A stretch of 28,750 nucleotides of DNA from JACVRW01 sp036009005 (lineage in GTDB: Bacteria; Actinomycetota; Thermoleophilia; Solirubrobacterales; Thermoleophilaceae). The notes beneath the pieces are model-generated. The model did not search any database and was not told where the DNA came from. It worked only from the letters and a program-made list of their open reading frames with translations. Location: the NCBI GenBank assembly GCA_036009005.1, contig DASYMP010000211.1, positions 1 to 28,750 on the forward strand, given 5' to 3'. This document shows positions 22,999 through 28,750 of the stretch, in pieces (the stretch's first letter is position 1; every line of letters starts with the position of its first letter). Both the position numbers and the translations under genes were made by a program.

Positions 22999-24135
22999 AT
23001 GGCGCGACCGCGGTACCTCGGGCTCGGCGTCGCGGTTGCCCTCGTGTTGGCGGTGTTCCCGTCGCTCGCGCAGGCGAACGCGAGGGTCTCGCGCAGCGGC
23101 AACACGGTCACGCTCAGCTCGGATGCGCGCGGCGACCACGTTCAGAACGCCGGCACGAACAACCGCCGGGTCATCTCCTTCCTCGTGCCGCGCGGACATA
23201 CGCTGCGGGCCGGGCGCGGCTGCAGGCGGCTGCGCGGGCCGGGGATCACACGCGTGGTCGTCACGTGCGGCGCGCCCTCGCAGACGCAGGTGAACCGGGT
23301 CACTCTGAGGGTCAACCTCGGCGGTGGCGACGACACGTTCGTCGCAGCGCCGGCCGACGACGTGCAGCCGCGGATCATCGCCGACGGCGGGGCGGGCGAC
23401 GACACGATCTACGGCTCGACCAACGCAGACGACATCAGGGGCGGCGCGGGTGCCGACAGGCTCTACGGCCTCGACGACGTGGACAACCTCGACGGTGGCG
23501 AGGACGCCGACGTGCTCGTGGGCGGAGCGGGCGACGACGGGCTGGTCGGCGGCCCGGGCGCGGACACGATCTTCGGCGACGAGCAGCACGCGACGAGCGC
23601 GTGGGGCAACGACGTGCTCGTGACCGCGGTCGACGGTGCGCCCGACCGTGCGAGCTGCGGCGAGGGCACCGACAGCGCGATAGTCGACTCAGACGACGCC
23701 GCGGACAGCAGCTGCGAGATCCTCGCGGGCGGGCAGTCCTCACCGCCGCGCGACGCTACCGGCACCCTCCCGCTCACGGTCACGATCGGCGCGCTTGCCC
23801 GCACCCCCGGCGGCCTCGCGGGGGCCCTGCGAGGCGAGCCGCTCCGCCTGCCCGTCACGTTCTCGGCCTCCGCCCAGATCGTCGCCAAGCTCAGGCTGTC
23901 CGCCGCCGAGGCACGCCGGCTGGGAGTGCCGCGGCGGGAGCGCGTGATCGCGGAGGGGATAGGCACGCCCCTGACGCTCACGCCGCTGACGCTCAACACC
24001 CAGATCCGGTTGCGCTGGCCCGTGCGCCAGTACCTCTATGACGACGACCGGCTCACGGCGAAGCTCGTGATCACGGCACGCGACGTGAACGGCGTGCCCA
24101 CCACCGCGAGCAAGGACATCACGCTGAGGCGCTAG
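22999..24135 (+). CDS. Secreted protein with RTX-like calcium-binding repeats
   Basis: 378 residues from ATG 22999. Signal peptide (RYLGLGVAVALVLAVFPSLA) is cut near QANA, residue 27-28. Residues about 40-125 form a beta-rich domain with two cysteines. Residues about 130-196 contain nonapeptide repeats of the hemolysin type: GGAGDDTIYG, GGAGADRLYG, DGGEDADVLVG, GGAGDDGLVG, GGPGADTIFG. This pattern binds Ca2+ in a parallel beta-roll. The C-terminal domain, about 250-378, resembles the Ig-like tails of other exported proteins here (ITLRR end). It has a Sec signal rather than a C-terminal type I secretion signal. No toxin or enzyme domain is visible. Confidence 0.83.
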   Translation: MARPRYLGLGVAVALVLAVFPSLAQANARVSRSGNTVTLSSDARGDHVQNAGTNNRRVISFLVPRGHTLRAGRGCRRLRGPGITRVVVTCGAPSQTQVNRVTLRVNLGGGDDTFVAAPADDVQPRIIADGGAGDDTIYGSTNADDIRGGAGADRLYGLDDVDNLDGGEDADVLVGGAGDDGLVGGPGADTIFGDEQHATSAWGNDVLVTAVDGAPDRASCGEGTDSAIVDSDDAADSSCEILAGGQSSPPRDATGTLPLTVTIGALARTPGGLAGALRGEPLRLPVTFSASAQIVAKLRLSAAEARRLGVPRRERVIAEGIGTPLTLTPLTLNTQIRLRWPVRQYLYDDDRLTAKLVITARDVNGVPTTASKDITLRR

Positions 24136-24174
24136 CGGAGTCCGGGAGGTTCCGGGGCCCAAGGGTGCACGGAA

Positions 24175-24192
24175 GTCGCGCGCGGACGCGAC
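24175..24192 (+). terminator. Weak hairpin downstream of the RTX-like gene
   Basis: Six-base-pair stem GTCGCG / CGCGAC with a 6-nt loop in the 85-bp spacer 24136-24220. Such short GC stems are common by chance at this composition. Confidence 0.25.
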
Positions 24193-24208
24193 GCTCCGGA
24201 GTCGGGAG

Positions 24209-24214
24209 TAGCTT
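24209..24214 (+). promoter_or_regulatory. -10 element TAGCTT, exact leaderless spacing
   Basis: TAGCTT, 6 nt, then ATG 24221: the same hexamer and gap as at 11731-11743. Confidence 0.55.
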
Positions 24215-24220
24215 GGCCCC

Positions 24221-24751
24221 ATGAGCCCTCTCCGCCTCGTACTGCTTCTGGTTCCCGCCTGCCTGGTGGCCGTCGCGGCAGCCGCGATCGCCGCTCCTCC
24301 GGCCGCCCACGACGCCGCCGCCGCGAAGATCACGCCCACGCGCGTCGACGGCGTCCACATCGGCGACACCCATGCCGACCTCCGCGCGCGCGGCAAGGTC
24401 GGGAAGATCGGGCCGGGCTGCGAGCTCGGCGGTCCGAACACGCGCTCGGCGAAGCTGCGCGCGCCGCTCAAGGGGAGCGTCGACTACACGCTCCAGAGCC
24501 CCCGCAAGGTCACGGACATCTCGATCACTGGCGGCGCGAAGGCCCGCGGGGTGGGCATCGGCGCGACGATCCCGGCGATCAAGGCGAGGTTCCCTCACGC
24601 GAAGGTGGACCACTCGACCGACTCGGTCTTCCTCCTCACGATGGTGAGGACGCCCAAGCGTCCGGGCGGTGGTCAGATCACCTTCGGCGTGAGCACGCAG
24701 ACGAAGAGGACCACCATCATCGGGGTCCCCTTCATCGCTGCGTGTGAGTAG
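24221..24751 (+). CDS. Small secreted protein of unknown function
   Basis: 176 residues from ATG 24221. Signal peptide RLVLLLVPACLVAVAAAAIA, with probable cleavage in AAHDAAAA near residue 35; the cysteine at 14 is inside the hydrophobic core and is not a lipobox. The mature part begins ITPTRVDGVHIGDTHADLRA, a pattern like exported proteins that use an xxGIxxGxTxxxLR opening. It contains KAPLKG-type basic strands, and two further cysteines (GPGCELGG and the penultimate AACE) could pair. No enzyme motif. It ends 10 nt before the tail of the convergent small membrane-protein gene. Confidence 0.75.
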   Translation: MSPLRLVLLLVPACLVAVAAAAIAAPPAAHDAAAAKITPTRVDGVHIGDTHADLRARGKVGKIGPGCELGGPNTRSAKLRAPLKGSVDYTLQSPRKVTDISITGGAKARGVGIGATIPAIKARFPHAKVDHSTDSVFLLTMVRTPKRPGGGQITFGVSTQTKRTTIIGVPFIAACE

Positions 24752-24761
24752 CTGACGCGGG

Positions 24762-25133
24762 CTAGCGGCCGGCGCCGGCGCCGTCGCCGTCACCGCTGCG
24801 GGCGCGGGCGCGGTCCGCCAGGTCGATCGGGTTGTAGTCCCGGTCCGGCTCGTAGCTGCCGGACTTGGCGAGCCCGCGCGAGATGAAGTAGCCGGCGCCC
24901 AGGATCGAGACGTACAGCCAGGCGTTACGGGCGATGAACTCGTCCGTGCCGTTGTCTCCGCCCTTGATGAGCGCGGCGCTGATCAGGATCGAGACGACGA
25001 GGACGATCATCGCCCAGAACTCGGTCGTCTTGAAGGACGCCTTGGTCTCGTGGTTGTTCTCGCCCACGCGGGCGATTCCGTCTGCGCGCGAAGAACCCGT
25101 GCGCGTACTGCCGGTGGCACCAGTGGTGGCCAT
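24762..25133 (-). CDS. Small two-span membrane protein
   Basis: 123 residues from ATG 25133. A clear ribosome site, AAGGAG on the minus strand (25141-25146), sits 7 nt upstream and sets the start. The N-terminal 40 residues are polar (TGATGSTRTGSSRADGIARV). Two hydrophobic segments follow: FWAMIVLVVSILISAALI, and WLYVSILGAGYFISRGLA with the ending SRGLAKSGS. The tail is charged (DRDYNPIDLADRARARSGDG). Short proteins with this two-span arrangement and an ISRGLAKSGS-like motif seem common in actinobacteria, but I know of no function. The 187-bp spacer upstream (25134-25320) is shared with divergent cysK. Confidence 0.78.
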   Translation of the reverse strand: MATTGATGSTRTGSSRADGIARVGENNHETKASFKTTEFWAMIVLVVSILISAALIKGGDNGTDEFIARNAWLYVSILGAGYFISRGLAKSGSYEPDRDYNPIDLADRARARSGDGDGAGAGR

Positions 25134-25304
25134 GGGGTGACTCCTTGAATCGGGTGTTTTGCGAAGCCCCGCGACGGCGCCCTGGAAGTCGCCACGCGTC
25201 TGCCCCTGTCGAGTCCGAGGCGGCTCGTCGTGGTCTACGCCGCATCCGCCCCCGCAACCCGTTCCCGTAGCGGCACGTCGCAAACAGGTGGGTGCCCGCC
25301 CCGA

Positions 25305-25310
25305 TACCCT
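25305..25310 (+). promoter_or_regulatory. -10-like element TACCCT before cysK
   Basis: TACCCT ends 10 nt before the cysK ATG, giving a leader of about 4 nt. No clear -35, S-box, T-box or CymR-type dyad was recognised in 25134-25304. Confidence 0.45.
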
Positions 25311-25320
25311 CGACAGCCGG

Positions 25321-26268
25321 ATGAGCGTGTCACCGCCCGCACGGGCGATACCGGAGAACCTCGCGGATCTCGTGGGAAACACGCCGATGGTGCGGCTCAC
25401 GCGCGTGGCACCGAACTGCGGCGCCGAGCTGATCGGCAAGCTCGAGGCGCACAACCCCGCCGGGAGCGTCAAGGACCGCATCGGCGTGGCGATGATCGAG
25501 GCGGCCGAGGCGGAGGGGCGCATCGAGCCCGGCCGGAACACGATCGTCGAGTCCACCTCGGGGAACACCGGCATAGCGCTCGCCATGGTCTGCGCGGCGA
25601 AGGGCTACGACCTCGTGATCACCATGCCCCAGGGAATGAGCCGCGAGCGCGAGAAGCTGCTGCGGCTGTACGGGGCCGAGGTGGTCTGGGTCGAGTCGAT
25701 GGGTGGGATGAACGAGGCCGTGGAGGAGGCGCGCCGCATCTGCCGCGAGCGCGGCAACTGCTACGTGCCGAACCAGTTCTCCAACCCCGCAAACCCGGAG
25801 GTCCACCGGCGCACGACGGCCGAGGAGATCTGGCGAGACATGGACGGGAAGGTCGACGTGTTCGTGGCCCCTGTGGGCACGGGCGGCACGATCACGGGCT
25901 GCGGAGAGCGGCTGAAGGAGCACAACGCCGCGCTCCAGGTGGTGGCGGTGGAGCCGGCCGGGTCGCCGGTCCTGTCCGGCGGCAAGCCCGGTCCGCACAA
26001 GATCGACGGCATCGGCCCGGGCTTCGTTCCCGAGGTGCTGAACCGCGAGGTGATCGACGAGATCGTGCCGGTCGAGGACGAGGACGCGATCGAGACCGCG
26101 CGGCTGTGCGCGCGCCGCGAGGGCATCAACGCGGGGATCTCCGCGGGCGCGGCGGTGTGGGCCGCGGTGCAGGTGGGGTCGCGCGCCGAGATGCGCGGGA
26201 AGCGGATCGCAACGATCCTCCCGGACTCGGCCGACCGCTACATCAGCACCCCCTTCTTCGCACCATGA
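25321..26268 (+). CDS. cysK: Cysteine synthase (O-acetylserine sulfhydrylase)
   Basis: PLP enzyme that makes cysteine from O-acetylserine and sulfide. 315 residues from ATG 25321; the open frame upstream has no family sequence. Fold type II features: LVGNTPMVRL at 17-26, NPAGSVKDR with the PLP Lys51, substrate loop STSGNTG at 78-84, phosphate loop PVGTGGTITG, HKIDGIGPGF and the C-terminal LPDSADRYIST. These fit CysK better than cystathionine beta-synthase, which would carry extra CBS domains; CysM cannot be wholly excluded. It overlaps cysE by ATGA. CysK and CysE commonly form the cysteine synthase complex, which the coupling favours. Confidence 0.95.
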   Translation: MSVSPPARAIPENLADLVGNTPMVRLTRVAPNCGAELIGKLEAHNPAGSVKDRIGVAMIEAAEAEGRIEPGRNTIVESTSGNTGIALAMVCAAKGYDLVITMPQGMSREREKLLRLYGAEVVWVESMGGMNEAVEEARRICRERGNCYVPNQFSNPANPEVHRRTTAEEIWRDMDGKVDVFVAPVGTGGTITGCGERLKEHNAALQVVAVEPAGSPVLSGGKPGPHKIDGIGPGFVPEVLNREVIDEIVPVEDEDAIETARLCARREGINAGISAGAAVWAAVQVGSRAEMRGKRIATILPDSADRYISTPFFAP

Positions 26269-26996
26269 GCGCTCTGCGCAGGCTGGTGAGGGAGGTGCGC
26301 GAGGATCTCGCGGCTGCGCTCGCACGCGATCCGGCCGCACGCAGCGTGGGGCGCGTCGAGATGCTGCTCACCTATGCGGGAGTTCAGGCGCTGCTCTCGC
26401 ATCGCGTGTCGCATGCTTTGCATGAGGCAGGCGTTCCGCTGCTGCCGCGGCTCGTCTCCTACCTGACGACGGCGGTGACGGGGGTTGAGATTCATCCCGC
26501 TGCCCGGATTGGGCGTGGGCTCTTCATCGATCATGGCGCCGGTGTCGTGATCGGCGAGACCGCGGAGGTCGGCGACGACGTGACGATCTACCAGGGCGTG
26601 ACGCTCGGCGGCACCGGCTTCGCACGCGGCAAGCGCCATCCGACCGTGGGCGACGAGGTGATGATCGGCGCCGGCTCCGCCCTGCTCGGCCCGATCTCGA
26701 TCGGCGACCGCTCCAAGATCGGGGCGAACTCGGTGGTGGTCCACGATGTGCCCCCGAACTCGACGGTGGTCGGCAACCCGGGCCACCCCGTGCGCGTGGA
26801 CGGCCGAAAGCCCGAGGGCCCCGACGCCGACTGGATCCACCTGCCCGACCCGGTGGCCGACGCCATCAGCGGGCTCGCCAACCGCGTCACCGAAATCGAG
26901 GAGCTGGTGGCCGACCAGACGGGCCGCAAGCCCACGGCAGCCGCCGAAGCCCGCCCCCTGGAGCACCGCCGCGGCCCCGACAGCGCCGGCGGCTGA
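26265..26996 (+). CDS. cysE: Serine O-acetyltransferase
   Basis: Makes O-acetylserine from serine and acetyl-CoA for CysK. 243 residues from ATG 26265, overlapping the cysK stop. A short N-terminal helical part (RLVREVREDLAAALARDPAA, LSHRVSHALHEAGV) is followed by left-handed beta-helix hexapeptide repeats: IGRGLFIDHGAGVVIGETAE with catalytic Asp89-His90, VTIYQGVTLGGTG, KRHPTVGDEVMIGAGS. The tail beyond about residue 185 is longer than in many short CysE proteins and ends with a Pro/Ala/Arg-rich segment. Whether it ends in the usual Ile-type CysK-binding peptide is doubtful: the last residues are DSAGG. Bases 26340-26540 look less GC-biased in third positions than flanking DNA. Confidence 0.94.
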   Translation: MSALRRLVREVREDLAAALARDPAARSVGRVEMLLTYAGVQALLSHRVSHALHEAGVPLLPRLVSYLTTAVTGVEIHPAARIGRGLFIDHGAGVVIGETAEVGDDVTIYQGVTLGGTGFARGKRHPTVGDEVMIGAGSALLGPISIGDRSKIGANSVVVHDVPPNSTVVGNPGHPVRVDGRKPEGPDADWIHLPDPVADAISGLANRVTEIEELVADQTGRKPTAAAEARPLEHRRGPDSAGG

Positions 26997-27054
26997 AGTA
27001 ACCCTCCCGTAACGAACCACCGCACCCACGTGCGCCCAACCCCGCCACGCTCCA

Positions 27055-27103
27055 GGGGTGCCGCAGGAAATACTGCCCCCATCAGAAGAAGCTGCGGCAC
27101 CCC
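27055..27103 (+). repeat. Perfect inverted repeat covering the start of the DUF559 gene
   Basis: 12-bp arms GGGGTGCCGCAG (27055-27066) and CTGCGGCACCCC (27092-27103) with a 25-nt loop. The GTG start (27058-27060) lies inside the left arm. It could be an operator dyad or an RNA hairpin hiding the start. A perfect 12-bp pair within 60 bp is not rare by chance in a window of this size and GC, so the position is the main argument. Confidence 0.55.
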
Positions 27104-28011
27104 CGCGAGGTGGGGCGATCTTGGTCGACCGGCGGGCGGCCGCGCTCGCGGCCGGACAGTTCGGGGTGGTCACGTACGCGCAGCTGTTGGCGTGCGGGTT
27201 GACGCGGCACCGGGTCGAGCAGCGAGTGCGGGCGCGGCAGCTCCAGCGGCTCTGGCGTGGCGTGTACGCGTTCGGGCACCGGGAGCTCACCGCGCGGGGG
27301 ATGCTGCTGGCTGCCGTGTTGGCGTGCGGGCCCGGGGCGAGGTTGAGCCACAGGTTGGCCGCGCACCACTCTGAGCTGCTGGCCTTCGGCCCAGCCAACA
27401 TCGACGTGACCGTGCCGACCAAGGGAGGCCGGCCGCGCAGACAGGGCATCAACCTTCACTGCTGCCGTTTCCTCGACCCGCGCGACCTGATGAACAAGGA
27501 CGGCATCCCGATCACGACCCCGGCGCGCACCCTGGTCGACCTGAGTGGCATCGTTCCCGCGCGGCAGCTCGAGAGGGCCTTCGAGCAGGCCCGGATCCGC
27601 CGCCTGATCCGCCCGGGCGAGCTCGAGGACGCGTTGGGTCGCGCCGCGGGGCGCAACACGAGGGCACTCCGGATGCTCCTCGATGCCGAGAAGAACAGCA
27701 CTACGTTCACCCGGAGCGACCTCGAGGAGCGCTTCCTCGCCCTCATCCGGAGCGCCGGCCTCCCCGAGCCGGAGGTGAATGCTCGGCTGCACGGCTACGA
27801 GGTGGACTTCCTCTGGCGCGAGCAGCGCAGGGTCATCGAGGTGGACGGCTACGCGTACCACTCGACACGCCAGGCGGCGAACCGCGACCGGCGCAAGGAC
27901 AACGACCTCGAGCTGGCCGGCTTCCCGGTCACCCGCTTCACCGGCGATCAGGTCATGAGCGAGCCGCACGAGACGCTCGAGCGAGCACGGCGCGTCGTAC
28001 TCGGTCAGTAG
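27058..28011 (+). CDS. AbiEi-type HTH plus DUF559 (PD-(D/E)XK-like) protein
   Basis: 317 residues from GTG 27058. Residues about 27-72 match the winged-HTH seen at the N-terminus of AbiEi-type antitoxins: AAGQFGVVTYAQLLACGLTR, RVRARQLQRLWRGVYAFG. The middle resembles the AbiEi-associated domain (LSHRLAAHHSELLAFG, TPARTLVDLSGIV). The C-terminus is DUF559, related to Vsr-type endonucleases: YEVDFLW with Asp250, then RRVIEVDGYAYHS with Glu261 and Asp263, and DNDLELAGFPVTRFTGDQV. These acidic residues fit a nuclease-like metal site. Actinobacteria often carry many such single genes. No AbiEii toxin gene is adjacent. It is tail to tail with the queuosine-salvage gene, overlapping by 7 nt. Nuclease or regulator function is inferred only. 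Confidence 0.85.
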   Translation: MPQEILPPSEEAAAPPRGGAILVDRRAAALAAGQFGVVTYAQLLACGLTRHRVEQRVRARQLQRLWRGVYAFGHRELTARGMLLAAVLACGPGARLSHRLAAHHSELLAFGPANIDVTVPTKGGRPRRQGINLHCCRFLDPRDLMNKDGIPITTPARTLVDLSGIVPARQLERAFEQARIRRLIRPGELEDALGRAAGRNTRALRMLLDAEKNSTTFTRSDLEERFLALIRSAGLPEPEVNARLHGYEVDFLWREQRRVIEVDGYAYHSTRQAANRDRRKDNDLELAGFPVTRFTGDQVMSEPHETLERARRVVLGQ

Positions 28012-28750
28012 AAGACCGTGCGCGTCCGGTGCCGCGGCACCGCCTTGTACTCCGGTGCCTGTCCTCGCGACCAGAGCGCCACGTCGATCAGGCGCGCCGG
28101 CAGCCCGAGCCGTGACGACAGCAGCTCGCACGCGTGCACCGCGCACGCGCGTATCTCGCGCTCCTCCTCGCCGCGCGGCAGCAGCTCGCCCGCGTCGATG
28201 CGCGCCGCCAGGGCGGGCTCGTAGCGCAGCACGCCGTCCACACGCAGCACGTGCGGCACGAGGTTGTCCGCGAAGATCGTGAGCCGGTCGAGGTCGTCGA
28301 AGGAGGCCACGCCGGCGAGCGCCAGGTCGTTCGGCACGATCTGGGCGCGCTTCCAGAAGCCGGCGTCGTCGTAGAAGGGCATCCCCGCCGCGAGCATCGC
28401 GGCGAGGCGCTCGGCGGACCCGCCGGCCTCCTCGACGAGGTCGAGCGCGCGGCGAGCGCCCAGGAAGCGCGCGAGGTCGCGCAGCGCCTCGGCGTAGAGG
28501 GCCATCAGCTCGTGCCGCGGCTCCTGTCCCAGCACATTCGCCAGGTCGCCCGGAGTCAGTGCCCGGAGCTCCTCCACCGACCACCCGCCCGACGAGCGCC
28601 AGAAGTCGGTCAGCGAGGAGGCGACCGTGAAGTAGCCGGACATCCCGGGACGCTTGCGCAGCGTCGGAAACCAGCCCGAGCCGAAGTTGATCGAGTCGAG
28701 CACGAGCATGAAGTGGGCCACCTCGCCGGGCGTGCCCTCGAGGTAGTGGC
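28005..28750 (-). CDS. Queuosine-salvage protein, DUF2419/Qng1 family (N-terminus outside window)
   Basis: The frame is open to the window end: before GTG 28721 it reads HYLEGTPGEVAHFMLVLDSI without a stop, so the start lies beyond 28750. About 248 residues are visible. Family signatures: LDSINFGSGWFPTLRKRPGM, SGYFTVASSLT, GQEPRHELMALYAEAL, VEEAGGSAERLAA, FWKRAQIVPNDLAL, DRLTIFADNLVPHVLRVDGV, ARIDAGELLPRG, EIRACAVHACELL and the end PRHRTRTVFY. DUF2419 proteins hydrolyse queuosine 5'-phosphate to release queuine for reuse. Here it would let a host that cannot make queuosine salvage it. No queuosine synthesis genes or tgt are in the window, so the pathway context is unseen. Confidence 0.88.
   Translation of the reverse strand, partial: HYLEGTPGEVAHFMLVLDSINFGSGWFPTLRKRPGMSGYFTVASSLTDFWRSSGGWSVEELRALTPGDLANVLGQEPRHELMALYAEALRDLARFLGARRALDLVEEAGGSAERLAAMLAAGMPFYDDAGFWKRAQIVPNDLALAGVASFDDLDRLTIFADNLVPHVLRVDGVLRYEPALAARIDAGELLPRGEEEREIRACAVHACELLSSRLGLPARLIDVALWSRGQAPEYKAVPRHRTRTVFY

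Noticed and set aside
25206..25316. 8-bp inverted repeats CTGTCGAG and CTCGACAG upstream of cysK
   Set aside because: Arms are 95 nt apart and short; no support for an operator or riboswitch.
26340..26540. Less GC-biased codon use in the first half of cysE, suggesting recent transfer
   Set aside because: The stretch is short, the protein is a normal CysE, and the ATGA coupling to cysK argues against recent insertion.
27021..27034. Short hairpin CGCAC-CCAC-GTGCG after cysE
   Set aside because: Only five base pairs and no T-run; too weak to call a terminator.
1..28750. Search by eye for tRNA, rRNA, CRISPR, insertion sequences, att sites and riboswitches
   Set aside because: Gaps between genes are at most 187 bp and none shows a cloverleaf, spaced repeats, terminal inverted repeats with transposase, or a known aptamer.

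Overview
The window is G+C-rich bacterial chromosome, packed with genes. Starts are often GTG, junctions of the GTGA, ATGA and TGATG type are common, and no stretch over 300 bases lacks a gene. Gene content and protein style suggest a monoderm actinobacterium: DnaE with an intact PHP site, many secreted proteins with basic Ig-like tails, a Tat-type exported protein, AbiEi/DUF559 and Rrf2 proteins. Thermoleophilia (Solirubrobacterales-like) is my best guess, but that is inference. I saw no rRNA, tRNA, CRISPR array, insertion sequence or phage genes.

Region 1 (1-6972) is arginine biosynthesis: argC (cut by the window edge), argJ, argB and argD in one overlapping run. Two tandem paralogous secreted six-cysteine proteins follow, overlapping argD and each other. 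Then comes argG behind its own -10-like element. argF, argR and argH are absent from the window.

Region 2 (7014-13613) is about the envelope. It holds a Tat-exported protein, then a 1291-residue protein on the minus strand that fuses a zinc amidase, two duplicated family 2 glycosyltransferase (GT2) domains, a third GT2 domain, a membrane helix and a GH18 hydrolase. A 55-residue membrane protein lies divergent to it. A secreted beta-propeller protein and a small secreted partner follow.

Region 3 (13743-19811) is information processing: dnaE, a cysteine-rich small protein, nfo (minus strand) and gltX. The nfo and gltX start codons are only 8 nt apart. The GluRS lacks a segment that normally follows the first part of the catalytic domain.

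Region 4 (19840-22938) is signalling: an HDOD protein with a LuxR-type HTH, converging on a VanZ-like/histidine-kinase operon. The operon shares a symmetric promoter with a divergent, cysteine-free Rrf2 regulator.

Region 5 (22999-28750) holds an RTX-like secreted protein, a small secreted protein, a small membrane protein, the cysK-cysE operon, an AbiEi-HTH/DUF559 protein whose start codon lies inside an inverted repeat, and the C-terminal part of a queuosine-salvage protein (DUF2419/Qng1) leaving the window.

The main genome-wide signal is a TAnnnT hexamer ending 6-11 nt before the start codon of ten genes, which points to widespread leaderless or near-leaderless transcripts. The most unusual single object is the five-domain cell-wall/glycosyltransferase fusion.
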